DNA of 64,000 nt, taken from NCBI GenBank assembly GCA_037355855.1, contig CM074759.1, positions 8,370,001 through 8,434,000 of the forward strand, written 5' to 3'. Below the pieces are notes generated by a model that had not been told where the DNA came from, did no database searches, and was given only the letters and a program-made list of their open reading frames with translations. Below are positions 32,759 through 44,426 of this stretch, piece after piece. Origin of the DNA: Pseudo-nitzschia pungens. Its lineage: Eukaryota > Bacillariophyta > Bacillariophyceae > Bacillariales > Bacillariaceae. The position numbers were made by a program, and so were the translations under genes. The stretch's first letter is position 1. Every line of letters begins with the position of its first letter.

Positions 32759-33089
32759 CTGCCACTGCCGCTGTATTGCGCACGGGCTGGTGGTGCTGCT
32801 GTTGCTGCTGCTTCCCCGCCTACCAACATTTCCGAGGGGCGTGGCATCGACGAAACCACGAACCTTCTGCGCTTGGCGAATGAAACCGCAAAATGATAGC
32901 ACGAGTGAGTCCTGTCTTTGAATCAGTAAAAATAGTTGCAAATAACTACACAAACAAATTTGTTGGAGATTGTACGGGATGCCTTGTACTGAATTCTGCT
33001 CTCCGTTATTGATTACGGTATACAATAATAGTAATCGCAATGATAATAATAATAGGAATAGGAACAGTGACTGTCACATTCTCTGCATT
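32759..33089. other. Short intergenic region between convergent genes
   Basis: 331 bp between the stop codons of the SDR and glycosyltransferase genes. It contains AATAATAATAGGAATAGG repeats near 33040-33060 and no coding signal. Confidence 0.5.
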
Positions 33090-35670
33090 TCAGTAACTGA
33101 CTTCTGACTGGAGTCCAAGTTCGATGTCAAACATTTCCTTGAAAGCCAATTGCCTTGCGGTGAGCGAAGATCTCAAACTGACGAGCTTCAATAACCGCTC
33201 GTATCGCCCCTTTACCACATCTCCGAGAATCATGCAATAACGGCTGAAGCTGATACGACGACCGAACCGGATCGTGTACCGTTCGAGTCGTTCGGTCAGG
33301 GCGTCGATCTCTTTCGAGCTCAAATCGAGCTTGGCTGTGTTCGAAGATCGCGACAAAATTTGCTCGACGTCCGCTTCTTCGAAGCGCCAGTTGTTCTCGG
33401 AAAGCGTCGGAGATGCATGCATGAAGATCTCAAGAGCATCTTCGGCCAGCCTCAGCCCGAACTTGATGGATTCAAGCCGGACTTCGTCCATATTGTCGTC
33501 GTGTCGGACGACGGCGCCATGTTCTTCTACCATTGGATCCCTTGGAACGGTGTTTTGATTCGACCTATCGACGACATACAGCCACTGCATTCCGCAGCAG
33601 CCGTTGGCAAAGGCCAAGATCGTGCGATCGATGCAGACCAACAGGGATCGGAACAAGTAGAGGAACATGTAAAATGGCCACAGGAATGCCCCGCACACGC
33701 AACCTAGGAGTCCGTGCAATCGAGCCAGCTTGTCCGGGCGGATCAGGCACTGGCAGATTCCCAGCAGCGCGATGCGGCCGGACTCGGAGCACGCGCCCAT
33801 CATTCCCCGGAAGTAGCCCCCGCCCGTGGTCCCGACAGCATACGAGGTCGTACCGTGTGGCTGGAACAACTCGTTCCGATCCGGGTTCAGGGGGGATGTC
33901 AGGCACGCACGCAGGCGCCGACACAACGCAGCGAAAAAGCCGCCTTTGTTGTCGTTCTCGGTGGCCAACACGGTGGCGACCTCGTGGCAAATGTGAATGC
34001 GACCACGAGACAACGAGTACTTGGCGAGCTTGGATTCTCCTAGTATGAGACTCACGTCGCACATCATGTTGTCGAGCGGGAGCGACTCACAAAAGTGTTC
34101 CAGACCAGCCCGGACTCCGTTTTCACGAGCCATGTTCTCGGACAGCTCCATCGCCCGTTTCCGGATGGAGTCACTGGTCAGCTCGACAATCTTGTCGGCC
34201 AGGATGGTGCTGGTTAGGTCGCCGACCGGACAGGGCTTGGGGCCGACACCGGCCCGTTCCACCATGGCCCCCCACATAAACTGATCGCCAAAGAAGGGGC
34301 AGACGAAATTCGGGAGTCCGTACCGGAGTCCAGCAGCGGTGGTCCCGGCTCCTCCGTGGTGCACAACGGCGCAGCACTGGGGGAGCAACCAGTCGTGGGC
34401 CACCGGTCCGACGTTGTGACAGAGGGGCTCGGTCGAGACGTCCATCTTGCTCCAGCTCGACTGTACCACAATCCTGGTTTTGGTAGCCTTGGCCGCCTTC
34501 ATTATAATATTCTGCAATCGCTCCGTATCATCGATAACCATGCTTCCAAAGCCGATAAAGACGGGTTTATCTCCTTTTTTGAACCACTCGATCAGATCCG
34601 CGAATTTTTCCTCGTCGACAACGCTAGCTTTCTTTTTGTCTTGCGTGAATGTGCCCACGACGCGGCATTGCTCGGGCCAGTCGTCGGGTTTCGGAACGAA
34701 GGAAGGCGACCACATGGCGCTGAAGGGGATGCGGCAATCACTAATAGGATTGGAATAGAGTGGTCCCAGGGGGATGGGCGGGAGATTGAGGTCGCGTTTT
34801 CTCCACCTGTTGATGGTAGGGCCAAACGCCATGAACACGACAGACTCAAAACCAGAATAAGTGTCCAGCACCTTGTCTGCCAGCTTTTTGTTTTCTACGT
34901 CGTATCCCATCCCGCTCATGGGATGCGGAAAACTTTCGGTATTGTAGTACCATGGCTGTGGAAACATGATGTGGAGGGGGATAGCCAGGGCCTCGCAGAC
35001 GTGGATGTGCCCCATGCAGGGTGGATTCGCAATCACAGCATCGGCAACGAAGGGTTTGGCGTAGGGATTGAATGGATCAGGCGCCGAGACAGCGGGCCAA
35101 CAAGATCTCATTATGTTCTTGACCATTTTGTCCTTTTCGGCAAGCAACTGCGGGTTTCTCGCCTCTCCTAGGACTGTCCCGCCGGTGATGACCCTGGGAT
35201 GAGACACCAGAGTTAGATTGCAATTTTAGGAAATAGGAAAAGCAAATGATGAGTTTTCGGCTAACCACGATTGCAAAAATTATATATAACCCCAACAACC
35301 ATTCCAATTCGGTATTCGGGCACAATTACCATCTCCTAGTCATCTATCCATTCATTCCCATCACTCACATCCACTGGCTCAATTTCTTGGGATCGCCCGC
35401 GAGGGGGAAAAACTCAATGTCTCGGGACGTAACCGTCTTTCGGTGGACTTCGTGACTGGCGAGGCGCACCCGGTGCCCGAGATGCGAGAGTTCCTTGGCC
35501 AGCGAACAAAAGGGAAGGACGTCTCCGTGGGTTCCCACCACCAGGATACAGATGTTCATGACAGGGAGGTTGAAATCCAAAAAATCATCGTCCACGCCGT
35601 CCTCACGAATAGAGTATCGGTTTGAAAGTCCCGCGGGGGAGACCCTGGAATTCGGGAGCACGGGTGGCAT
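33090..35670 (-). CDS. Sterol 3-beta-glucosyltransferase-like GT (GT1/GT28 fold, two exons)
   Basis: A UDP-sugar-dependent glycosyltransferase resembling fungal and plant sterol glucosyltransferases (UGT80/ATG26 catalytic part), which would glucosylate sterols at membranes. Exon 1 is 35369-35670 and exon 2 is 33090-35193 (175-bp intron, donor GTGAGT, acceptor CCCAG); about 801 aa. The N-terminal Rossmann half starts [20 protein letters not shown], comparable to the family's GSRGDVQPF. The C-terminal donor-binding half has VFIGFGSMV and the signature [17 protein letters not shown] with [10 protein letters not shown]. After the GT-B fold a long extension contains a strong hydrophobic stretch ([20 protein letters not shown]) and a helical tail. 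The ATG at 35670 is chosen. The open frame continues to a GTG at 35922, but that part overlaps a repeat element, so an upstream exon or 5' UTR is more likely. PH and GRAM domains of ATG26 are absent. Confidence 0.85.
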
Positions 35671-35903
35671 GGCAGTGGTTCTTTCCTCGCTCTTGTCGGT
35701 TGTGCCTATGGCTTCTGCTTTGGTTTTCGAATGGAGATCCCAGTTGTAGTGAACTCCGCTTGCTATTGAGTGCGTACTAGGCCTGTGTTGCGTCTTGTCG
35801 TTGTGAAATTTGTGTGTTGGAGCTTTGGTGAACTCCAAGATGTAGCGTCTTCCGTCGTTTGTCGTTTTAGATCTTGCGGAAAAGGAGAGGGATAACTTAC
35901 TTC

Positions 35904-36002
35904 GTACTACAAAGTTCTTCACAGCTGTACGTTGGTTCTACGTACCAATGTACCAATTTCTACGTCGACCGGAGGACAGCTGTTACGAATTTCGTTGTAA
36001 CT
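35904..36002 (+). mobile_element. MITE-like inverted-repeat element, copy 3 (diverged)
   Basis: ACTACAAAGTTCTTCACAGC followed by GGTTCTACGTACC at the left, and ATTTCTACGTCGACCGGAGG then ACAGCTGTTACGAATTTCGT at the right. It matches copies 1, 2 and 4 in arm and centre words, in the orientation of copy 1, but with more mismatches. It lies just upstream of the glycosyltransferase gene and overlaps the unsupported GTG-started extension of that ORF. Confidence 0.7.
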
Positions 36003-39000
36003 GACATCTTGGGTCTTGAAAGACCCAAGATATCTTGTCTCGTCTGATCATTCGTGGGCCGGCGCGTGGTGCGACATACGGTACAAGTATGAGGAAGCTT
36101 AAGGTTTACTCAGATTCGAATGACTGACTAATTCTCAGTAAGTACAAATTTCAAAATATCGATATCGATTTTGTGCGAACATCATTCCAAAGCATTATTT
36201 TTTTGTGAACCTTATGTCGACGTAGACTTGCGAGTAATCATTACCGTAAACCTTACCCGCATATTACAAAAAAAAAAGACCTTCGCTTTTCTTATGTATG
36301 AAGAAACAAATAATAGAAACAAATAAAAACAATACAATCACGTGTGTACGGTACGTACCGTAACCTTACTTGTCGTACTGTTTCAAACAAACGAGAAGAA
36401 AAACGTGACTCTGTGCTGGATACGAACATACTGTACGATTGTAAACGTCGCCGTCTCCCAAGATGCACGTGATCTCACGACAGGGCTAGGTAGCGGATGC
36501 GTCATCACAATCGGCATCCAAAACGGTTTTCACGAACGGTTGAACCGGTTCTACCTGCTAGGAGGACCTACCGGTATCACCATGTAGTACCGTAGCATGA
36601 GATTGGCCTAAGATTTACCGTAAACAGAACCTTCTAATATTTTTCTGATAGTACTAGCCGTAAGTTTACCAGGTTCTACCAGTATACCGACAAAGTGGTG
36701 GGAGATGGAAACTTCAACAATTCCAACAGACCAAACTGCATCGTAATTGTGAAAAGATTATTATGGTAGTAGTAGTAAGTTACTAGTAAAGCTTACTACT
36801 ATTACTAGTGGTGGTGATGCATTCAGCACCTAGTAGGACCTACTACTACTACCTCCCAGCCAAAGTGCAATTCTTGGTCAATAGTAGCAGCAATGTATGT
36901 ACATCTGTTAGCAGCCAGTTAGAAACTGATTCTGACAACACTACCGTACTACTACTATTACTACTACTAGGAGTACTAGTACTAGTGTGTTAACAAGTTA
37001 CAAGCCCTTGCTTGTTGTGGTGCTATGTTTTCAAACCTTAACTTCATCTAACAACAATGTTTCTCAAACATAAGTTTGCTGGATTGTGATGTTTTGAAAT
37101 GAACAATGCTGGACTCAATGCATTCATAAAATCAGTCAACCATCCAGCATTCAAAGAGCCATGGGAAGAATCCATTTTTGAAGTTGTTTATTGAAAAAAA
37201 GACTACTACTAGTACTCCTCATAGCTCAGCAATCATACAGTAGACTCTGGTGGGAGTCTAGATTTTACCAACCCATTTTGCTGTTGTGGTAGATGAGGTA
37301 ATGATAGTACTACTACTACTAGGCAAGATCATTGAGGAGCTCTCACTATTGTGTGCTACTTCTAGTAGTACTACTAGGTATAGTCAGGAATAGTACTACT
37401 ACAAGTAGTATGCATGAATTAATTGTTTCCTGAAAATGGCAAACAGCAAAGCCTGCTGAGGGTAATTTAGAAATTGATGATAGTAGTAGTACTAGTAAGC
37501 AGTATGTGCACTTGATTCACTTACCACAAAAACAATGATGGAGAATCATTGCTACTACTGCTAGTACTGGTGCCACTACTACTAAGACCATTGACAACTT
37601 TGAGTGAAATATTGCTGAGTTCCCTTGTAGTTTGGGTTGCACAGTGAATGAAAAAGGAGTTGCCAATTTGTGTAGCAGGATTGAACGCACCATCAGAATC
37701 CATCTACTAGACCAACATCACCATTGCTGCACGGCACTCCAAAGTTTGCTTCATGATGATGGAGGATAGTGAGCCAGCAGCAGCATGTGTTGTTGCTAGC
37801 AGCACCACCATGATGATGCTGATGGCTGGTGGTGTTGTTCCTGCTCCGCTTCTTCTTCTTGTTGTTGTTGTTGACTTCTTCATGCAGGCAGGAGCAGATT
37901 CTCAGCAAAAAATTGGCAGGTTCTTCAGGATAGTCCTTTCCATCAAGCGTAGAAGTGCTGGGAAGTAGAAGACAAGATCAATATTCTCGAGAGCCATGTC
38001 TTCCTTCTCCCTCATCGTTTCTTGTTTTTGTTCCGATGATTTTGAACGGAGGTTCGTAAACAAGATTCATTCTAATCTAAGAAAACGCTATTTCTGCTGC
38101 ATTCTCGACACTTTCGTTGTTGGAATTACAATAGTTTTAATAAAATACTGAATTTGCGATCGCACTGCACTGAGAACCTAACAAACGAAGAAAGATGTGT
38201 GAAAAAAACTCGCGCGAATCTTAAATAATATTCTTCCCATAAGTAGACATTGAACTACTAATTCCGTCGAGGCATACGCACAAGCCCAAAATTCAGAAAA
38301 TGAGGTCGTAGTTTTGTCACGTTCTTGTGAAAATATATGTTCTTAAATCACAACCCGAAGATACCTATTTTCCAGATGCTCCAACTCATCAAATGTAGAA
38401 CAGAAGTCAAAAGAGAAGAATATTGTTAGACACCTACGACAAGATTACTCAAATACAATGGGAGACTGCGCACAACCAAAACATTTTGAGATCCAATCGG
38501 TATTTAAGGTTCGTTCCAAACACGATGAAAAGTTCTTATTTCATCGAAGGAAGAAGAACATAGTGTAACGAATTTTATATTCGAATGATTGTCCAGATGT
38601 TGTCAAAGAATTGTTCAAGTGAACGAATGAGTTAAATTAAACACAAGATTCACTCACTCATCGATTGCCTTCTCCTCACAAAATACTTTATTTTTTTTCG
38701 CACGGTAATCTTACTCTACAATTTTTTAGGGAAATCGAAAATACACCGTAATAACAACTATTCGAAACACAATCAAAATGACATTCCCAAGCACTCACCC
38801 TGACTTTGACCGATGCCCCAACTCTATCCAGACAACAGCAAGATCCGGGTCATCTCTGACGATCCCTTTGACACTACCACAAACATCGCTTCCCTTCTTG
38901 CCATCCCAAACCCTGTCAACGACCGGAATCGCTCCTACTCTTCCTTTGCCAACTTCGCTCCCTGAGAGTGTTTTCAACATCAAACACCATGATAACAATG

Positions 39001-40264
39001 AGAATCTTCATCCTCGTACACGATCTCATGAAACGGCGATCATCATCGACAAGGTGTTCGAAATTTTGGGGGAACAGTAAGAACAAAATATCCACATTCT
39101 ACGCGTAATTGAGACGCTCACGCCTCCACAAATCATTCAATTTTGCTCAGATTGGTTGTTACTCTGCCACCAGAAAGAAGACCAGTATATCACAAACAAA
39201 CCTTTAAGGCTATTCGTTCGTTTTCCTTCTAGAGGAAACGGGATGAAACCTTTATCACCCGGGATACTCGTGTACAAAATGTAAATAAAGTTTATGCTAG
39301 TAGACAAAGATTACAGCAGTTTTCATTCATGTTGAAATATCTTTAGCTTTCATTTCATTGAATGAAGCACTACGTTCAGACTCAGAGACGATATGAGGCA
39401 TCGTATTCCCAGTAACGATCTATGCAATCGATATCGTCCAGCGATTCATTTTCTAAATTTCACCTCGCCATCAAATTCTAACAATCTTCTTTTCAAACAC
39501 CAATTCTGTTCCGAACACCAAAGATTTGATGCTACAACAAAAAGGTCTACAATAGAGATACAAGAGCAATCCTAAGATTCCATCCATGGGGGTTTTCCGA
39601 ATGAAAATATGACAGTGATCCCGTCGACTGCTGCAAACTCAGTAAGTGCGAAAGCGCTTGTAAGCGCATACTCACAACTTCAATTTTTCCTCTTACAACA
39701 AGATCTATCTTTACATCGACGTATCACTAGTCAATCAAAGGGATTTTTGCAATCGAGTCGAATACTCAGAAACCGAAACATACATAATCCAAAGAATAAT
39801 TGCTCCGACGAGATGTTTCCAACTATCTTGGACTTATTTCAAATCGGAACTCAATGTTTTAACAATCAAATTGATCCAGGCAACTTTCATGTTACGTTTC
39901 AAGTCAGGCTAGCTATCATCATCATCGTCCGAACTTCATATTCGTTTTCGATTTCAGATTATTTCAAAGTCGAATATTCGACGATCACCTATGCTCAGTC
40001 GGATTCAATGAACCAAAAAAGAAAGATGAATGAGGTGCCCACCAACAAAACAAGCCTCACCTTTATTGCGCGTCCGACAACAATTGATTGAGACTCACTC
40101 GTTGATCGTGCTGAATTGTATTACTAGTACGTAGAATCCATTTTAACGCGCATTTATGGTATTCTATCTCTCAATACTTCGTACAAGTAACTTGGGACAC
40201 AACATCATTATTATTATTTGTTTTTTGGAATGATGGTATCAGCAAACGTACGTATTCATTTTTC

Positions 40265-40774
40265 AATACTACGAAGTAAGAAATTGAGCGATTCCCGAAA
40301 CTAATATGCACGTGCCATATCACATTATTTCTGACGTGGCACACACAGATCTATGTGCTCACACATAGAAAAATAAGAATCTATTAACCGATTTCTCAGA
40401 ATCTGGAGGACACATATCTGCCTCCTCCAGATTTTAAGCACCAATTCATATTTTCAAGGAATCTTGAAAACAAGAATCGCGCGCTAAAAATCGTTGATAC
40501 ACGCGCAGTTAGGGAATAAAGAGAGCATTTTTTGTTTTTCGAAACAAGATTCCAAATTCCAAAATAGGCCTTCTGTACGCCTGTCTGTCATCCGTTTTTA
40601 ATGCCTGTCCGTTGGGTGCGCCAAAAACAATGAGGACATTGAATTTAGGTTATGATATTACACATATTAGTTTCGGGAATCGCTCATTCCTCACAGCTGT
40701 TCGCAAGTCCACGTAGAAATTAGAACATACCGGTACGTAGAACCGACAGATAGCGATTAGGAATTGTGTATTAC
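40265..40774 (-). mobile_element. MITE-like element, copy 4, split by a 398-bp insertion
   Basis: The left arm remnant CAATACTACGAAGTAAGAA (40266-40284) and the remainder TTCCTCACAGCTGTTCGC to GATTAGGAATTGTGTATTAC (about 40687-40773) lie on either side of the inserted element. The reverse complement of the centre reads GGTTCTACGTACCGGTATG and then CTAATTTCTACGTGG, matching the family centre in reverse orientation. With the insert removed, the two arms face each other as in the other copies. Confidence 0.65.
40285..40688. mobile_element. 398-bp non-autonomous element with perfect 23-bp TIRs
   Basis: GAGCGATTCCCGAAACTAATATG at 40288-40310 is repeated as its exact reverse complement at 40663-40685. 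ATT stands on both sides (40285-40287 and 40686-40688), consistent with a 3-bp target duplication, as made by PIF/Harbinger-like transposases. The inside has no ORF. It contains short hairpins, such as ACGTGCCA/TGACGTGGCAC and CTGGAGGA/TCCTCCAG. It interrupts MITE copy 4. Confidence 0.85.
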
Positions 40775-40781
40775 TTGTACC

Positions 40782-40809
40782 GTAAACCTTACTTGCAAGT
40801 AAGGTTTAC
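40782..40809. repeat. 28-bp perfect palindrome made of the recurring GTAAACCTTAC word
   Basis: GTAAACCTTACTTG followed directly by its reverse complement. It lies 8 bp beyond the right end of MITE copy 4. The half-site GTAAACCTTAC or its complement recurs singly at many other intergenic places. Confidence 0.85.
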
Positions 40810-42755
40810 TTCCCTTGTTGCATCGAATCTCCCTACCGTAAACCTTACGTGTAGCTCTTCTTCGTCAAGATTTAAAATTGGGTAAAATTCCTAACAACTT
40901 GAAGGAATATTATTGTTTGCAAAGTACCCGAAGTAAGTTATTTATTACACGTAGTAGTAATTAACAATTTTCTCGTTTATTAAGAGGTCGGGGCTTGCAA
41001 CCAATATACTGCTGATCCTAAAGATCTACGCACCTGAGTGTACTGAAGAAATTTCGTCTCTTTGGTAGTCACAAAGTTGGAAGGCTGGAACGACTATTAC
41101 GCCAGCAGCTACATTGCACTGCTATTCTACCGGTAACTTACCGTAGAATTGTTGAGTCGAACAAGTGGAAACGAGAGATGATTCAGCATTTAGTTAGACT
41201 GCTCCTGACAAGGGTCGCTTCACAGTTTTGTTGTAAAACTGTCCCTGTGCTAACATGCAACTTTCATTTTCGAATCGAATTCTTTTGGTTTGATTTGATT
41301 ACAAACTGAGTGGGATCAATCCTTGTAAGATTATTGATAAAAAGGGGTCTGAGAGTTGCAATGCACTATTGTTGTTGCATGCGATATCTGTTGTCAACTG
41401 TTCCTGCCACTGCAACAAAGCAGTGAATCAGTAGTCGGTCTAGTATCTTCTAGAGTCGTGCTCGTGGGATTGCAGCGGACAAAATTGGTGTACCAGATGT
41501 AATGTGATTTGACAGCATCGCCCCGAAGAACGAAAGCAACGACTGTGCCTAGGGATAGATACTTCCTTCAAAAATTCCAAAATTCAACTCACCAACTCGG
41601 CGATGGCAGTGCAAATTCTTGCCGTTCGGTGTGCACACTTGGTTTGTTCTGCACCTCGACATTGAAAACGACCTACAAAGCAACGCTTTAGTTAGCATTG
41701 CTGTTATTGCTATTTGTTTCAAAAATGTTTTTTTCTGTGAATACCACCTGCGTGAAACGTGGTAGTTGGAGAGTGCTCTCCCTCCCACCACCCCGGGAAA
41801 ATCAATCGTTCTCGTGCGGTTTGAACGAAGGGCTGCAGTCCGAGAACCGGGCAAACCGTAGTTTTCCTCTAACGAGAGAGCCAAGATTTGTTTTGGTTTG
41901 GGTCTCGGGATCGCCGCGGTTCGTTGCAAAATCGAAACTCCAGAGTTTCACCCGTCCTACCCGTGACGGTATATGTACCGCAGAACGCAACAGACTGAGA
42001 CAGAGCCATCCGGGCACGCACCCAGCAAAGCTCGTTGGATTGAAGGATAACAGCAAACCAGTCTGTTATGGAAGATGAGGAGGGGGTGTGGGTGATGAGT
42101 TCTAGAGGTTTAGGTGTTCATAACCTGCGAAATGTCTGTATGCTCCTATTGTCGATATGAACGGATATATTACAATAAGAGTGAGGGTTTAGTCACTATT
42201 CACTAGGGATTCATCCTTATACCAAAATCAACTCCCTCGCCCCTGCAAAGCGGCAAATCAACAACGACAACGGATTACTAGCTGCACCGTAGGCCAGCAC
42301 GGAATCCTGCAATATGCAATACAACTCTGCTGCCGTACACAGCGTAACAGAACGTAACGAAACACCGAATGGCGGTTCATGGACGGGTTGGCTCTTGGGA
42401 CCCCTTGTATTGTAATGTAATGTATTGCATTGTATTGTATTGTATTGTATTGTCTGCCTTTCGAGTTAGTACCGTATTCGCATGGTTTGTTCCACGACGA
42501 GGTCGTGGATGCGATGCAATGCGATTCAATGCAATGCGCCGTGCTGTTGCCTTCTATTGCGTTTGGTGTCCTTGCGTCGAGCAGGGAAGATGCCGACGCA
42601 GCGTGTTGGTCCTTGTGTTCCGAGAACTCCACCGCATGGCCCTGCACTGCACTGCATTGCACGGCACCGGACAAGAGGAGGAATGAATGAATCGTCGTAA
42701 GTTGGTTGGTGAGTGAGTTGGTTTCTTGTCGGTTCGTTGGTTAGTCAGTCGGTAA

Positions 42756-44426
42756 TCATTCGGTCGCTCGCTCGCTCGCTCGCGTTTTACCCTGATAGGT
42801 AATGCGATAGATGCGAATCTTGGATCTCGAGAGTTCCCTCGTGGTGACGTCCTCGATCCGAAAGGATGCCTCCCGAAGGCTCCGAAACAGGAGGTCTCCG
42901 ACGGCTTGGCTCCGGCGTTGGTAGGAAAGCAAGACAAAGGGTGACGATTTTGTTGGTTTCGGGAGTATTTTTTGATTTCGACTTTGGTTTGTCGCTGTCG
43001 TCTCTGTCGCGCCCTCGTTCGCTGAGGATTCGTTCGCGGTCTCTCCAACGCTCGCGGCCCCGCAGATGTGCTCCAGGGTGGCCACCAGGGGAGCCACCAG
43101 CGGCTCGACCCACACCACGTCCGCTGCCAGGATCACGTCCGGTCGGATTTCCCCCAGGGCGGCATCGCAGGTGGACCGGTCGCACCAATCCAGGACGCGG
43201 GCGTCGATCGTTGTTGTTGTTGTTGTTGTTGTTGTTTTTATTGTTTGTGGTTGGGAAGCAGAGGTCTCTTCGTTGTCGTTGCTGTCGTTTTTGTTGTTCG
43301 AATCCTCACAATTATCATCCTCATTATCGTCATTGCCGCCGCCGTCGTCTCTGCAAATCACGTTGCAACGATTGGCTTTCATGTTGGCCCGGAGGTTTCC
43401 CAGGGAGTACTCCAGGTCCGTGACCAGAACCCTGCGGGCACCGAGCGCAACGTGGGCGGCGATTCCCACCAGTCCGGTGCCCGCCCCGAGCTCCAAAACG
43501 TTGAGGTTGCGGACCGAGCACGACGAAAACGGAGGCGAAGCAGAGAGCCGCAGTGCACCCTCATCGTCGTCGTCGCTGTCATCCTTGTCGCGTTCCTTGT
43601 CGCGTTCGCGTTCGTGAACGTCCACACCAACATCCCCATCCCCATCCCCATCCACGCCAGCGCCAGCGTCGACATTGTGCTGGTACAGAAATTGGGCCAG
43701 TGCCACGGCACCGTCCCAGAGATTGGTCCCGGTGCCCAGGCCCGAGTTGGACTCCTCGACGATGGAGATGGGATGGTCTCCGAGCCAGAACCGACCGTCG
43801 GTGTCGATGTCGCGCGAAAATTCGCGCCAGGGCAGGGCCAACATGCCGGGTCCGCTGGCATGACTAGTAAGGTTAACCTTACTCGCTGTGTTTGTCTGTG
43901 TGTGTGCCGGGTTTGCCTTTCTCGTGCGTGCGGAATTCGTCGTCTTTGTCCGAGCCGAGATGCGCAAGCGGCAGCAGGAGGCGGAGCGAATGTGTCGGGT
44001 GATGGTGTTGTCGAGTGCCCGAAACCTTTCGCTCGCCGGGTCGTACCACTCGATCTCGTACCGATACTGATCGCTTTCGGTGGGTTCGAGTTCGAGTTCG
44101 AGTGCCTCGGAGAGGCTTTCGCGGACGCGACGGAGGTCCGCTTGTTCCTCCTCCTCCTCCTCCTCCGAGCCAGACGAGGACGAGGCGGGAAACGCGAGGC
44201 GAATCCGCCGGCGACCTTCAAAGAGAGCGTCGTCGGTGCTCTCGACCAGCGCGAGACAGGATTTCTGTGCCGATGTCGACGCGGACGCGGACGCCGACGC
44301 CGTTGCTCCTCTCTCGTCGTCCAATTCGACACTGCTGCTGCTGCTGCTGCTGCTACCGCTTCTGCTCTCCGGAGGTGCGGCGTGGCACTCGCTGTCGTGG
44401 TTCTTGTTGTGGTCCGTACCCGTCAT
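42756..44426 (-). CDS. METTL21/FAM86-type protein-lysine methyltransferase (Methyltransf_16)
   Basis: A 556-aa single-exon ORF encoding a seven-beta-strand SAM-dependent methyltransferase, probably modifying lysines of a cytosolic protein such as a chaperone or translation factor. The signature runs GTGTNLWDGAVALAQFL, then motif I VLELGAGTGLVGIAA, VTDLEYSLGNLRANM, DARVLDWCD, DVILAADVVWVEPLVAPL and LLSYQRRS. This is the order seen in METTL21-type enzymes. The usual DxxY-type post-motif is represented by AADVVWVEP, so Tyr is replaced by Trp. The first 200 residues are low-complexity (Ser, Ala/Ser, Glu and Asp runs). Two more insertions are D/G- and D/N-rich, and one is a Thr run. The start is the first ATG (44426). 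An 18-bp palindrome, AGTAAGGTTAACCTTACT, lies inside the coding sequence at 43866-43883. Confidence 0.85.
   Translation of the reverse strand: MTGTDHNKNHDSECHAAPPESRSGSSSSSSSSVELDDERGATASASASASTSAQKSCLALVESTDDALFEGRRRIRLAFPASSSSGSEEEEEEEQADLRRVRESLSEALELELEPTESDQYRYEIEWYDPASERFRALDNTITRHIRSASCCRLRISARTKTTNSARTRKANPAHTQTNTASKVNLTSHASGPGMLALPWREFSRDIDTDGRFWLGDHPISIVEESNSGLGTGTNLWDGAVALAQFLYQHNVDAGAGVDGDGDGDVGVDVHERERDKERDKDDSDDDDEGALRLSASPPFSSCSVRNLNVLELGAGTGLVGIAAHVALGARRVLVTDLEYSLGNLRANMKANRCNVICRDDGGGNDDNEDDNCEDSNNKNDSNDNEETSASQPQTIKTTTTTTTTTIDARVLDWCDRSTCDAALGEIRPDVILAADVVWVEPLVAPLVATLEHICGAASVGETANESSANEGATETTATNQSRNQKILPKPTKSSPFVLLSYQRRSQAVGDLLFRSLREASFRIEDVTTRELSRSKIRIYRITYQGKTRASERATE

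Larger units (their letters stand above)
35671..42755. other. 7-kb gene-poor, repeat-rich region
   Basis: No gene is recognised. It holds two MITE copies (35904-36002 and 40265-40774), the nested 398-bp element, a 28-bp palindrome, and many TACTACTAGTAG clusters (36768-36800, 36950-36985, 37305-37420, 37480-37590). Repeated AACCTTAC words also occur. Open frames at 38778-39080 and 39609-40091 have no domain or start context that I can support. The stretch 38000-40100 is AT-rich. Confidence 0.5.

Noticed and set aside
38778..39080. 100-codon Pro/Ser/Thr-rich ORF
   Set aside because: It looks slightly coding-like and loosely recalls the decayed ORF at 29.6 kb, but the similarity is too weak to call.
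39609..40091. 160-codon ORF in the gene-poor region
   Set aside because: AT-rich, no domain, no codon bias, and no coding neighbour. It is probably chance.
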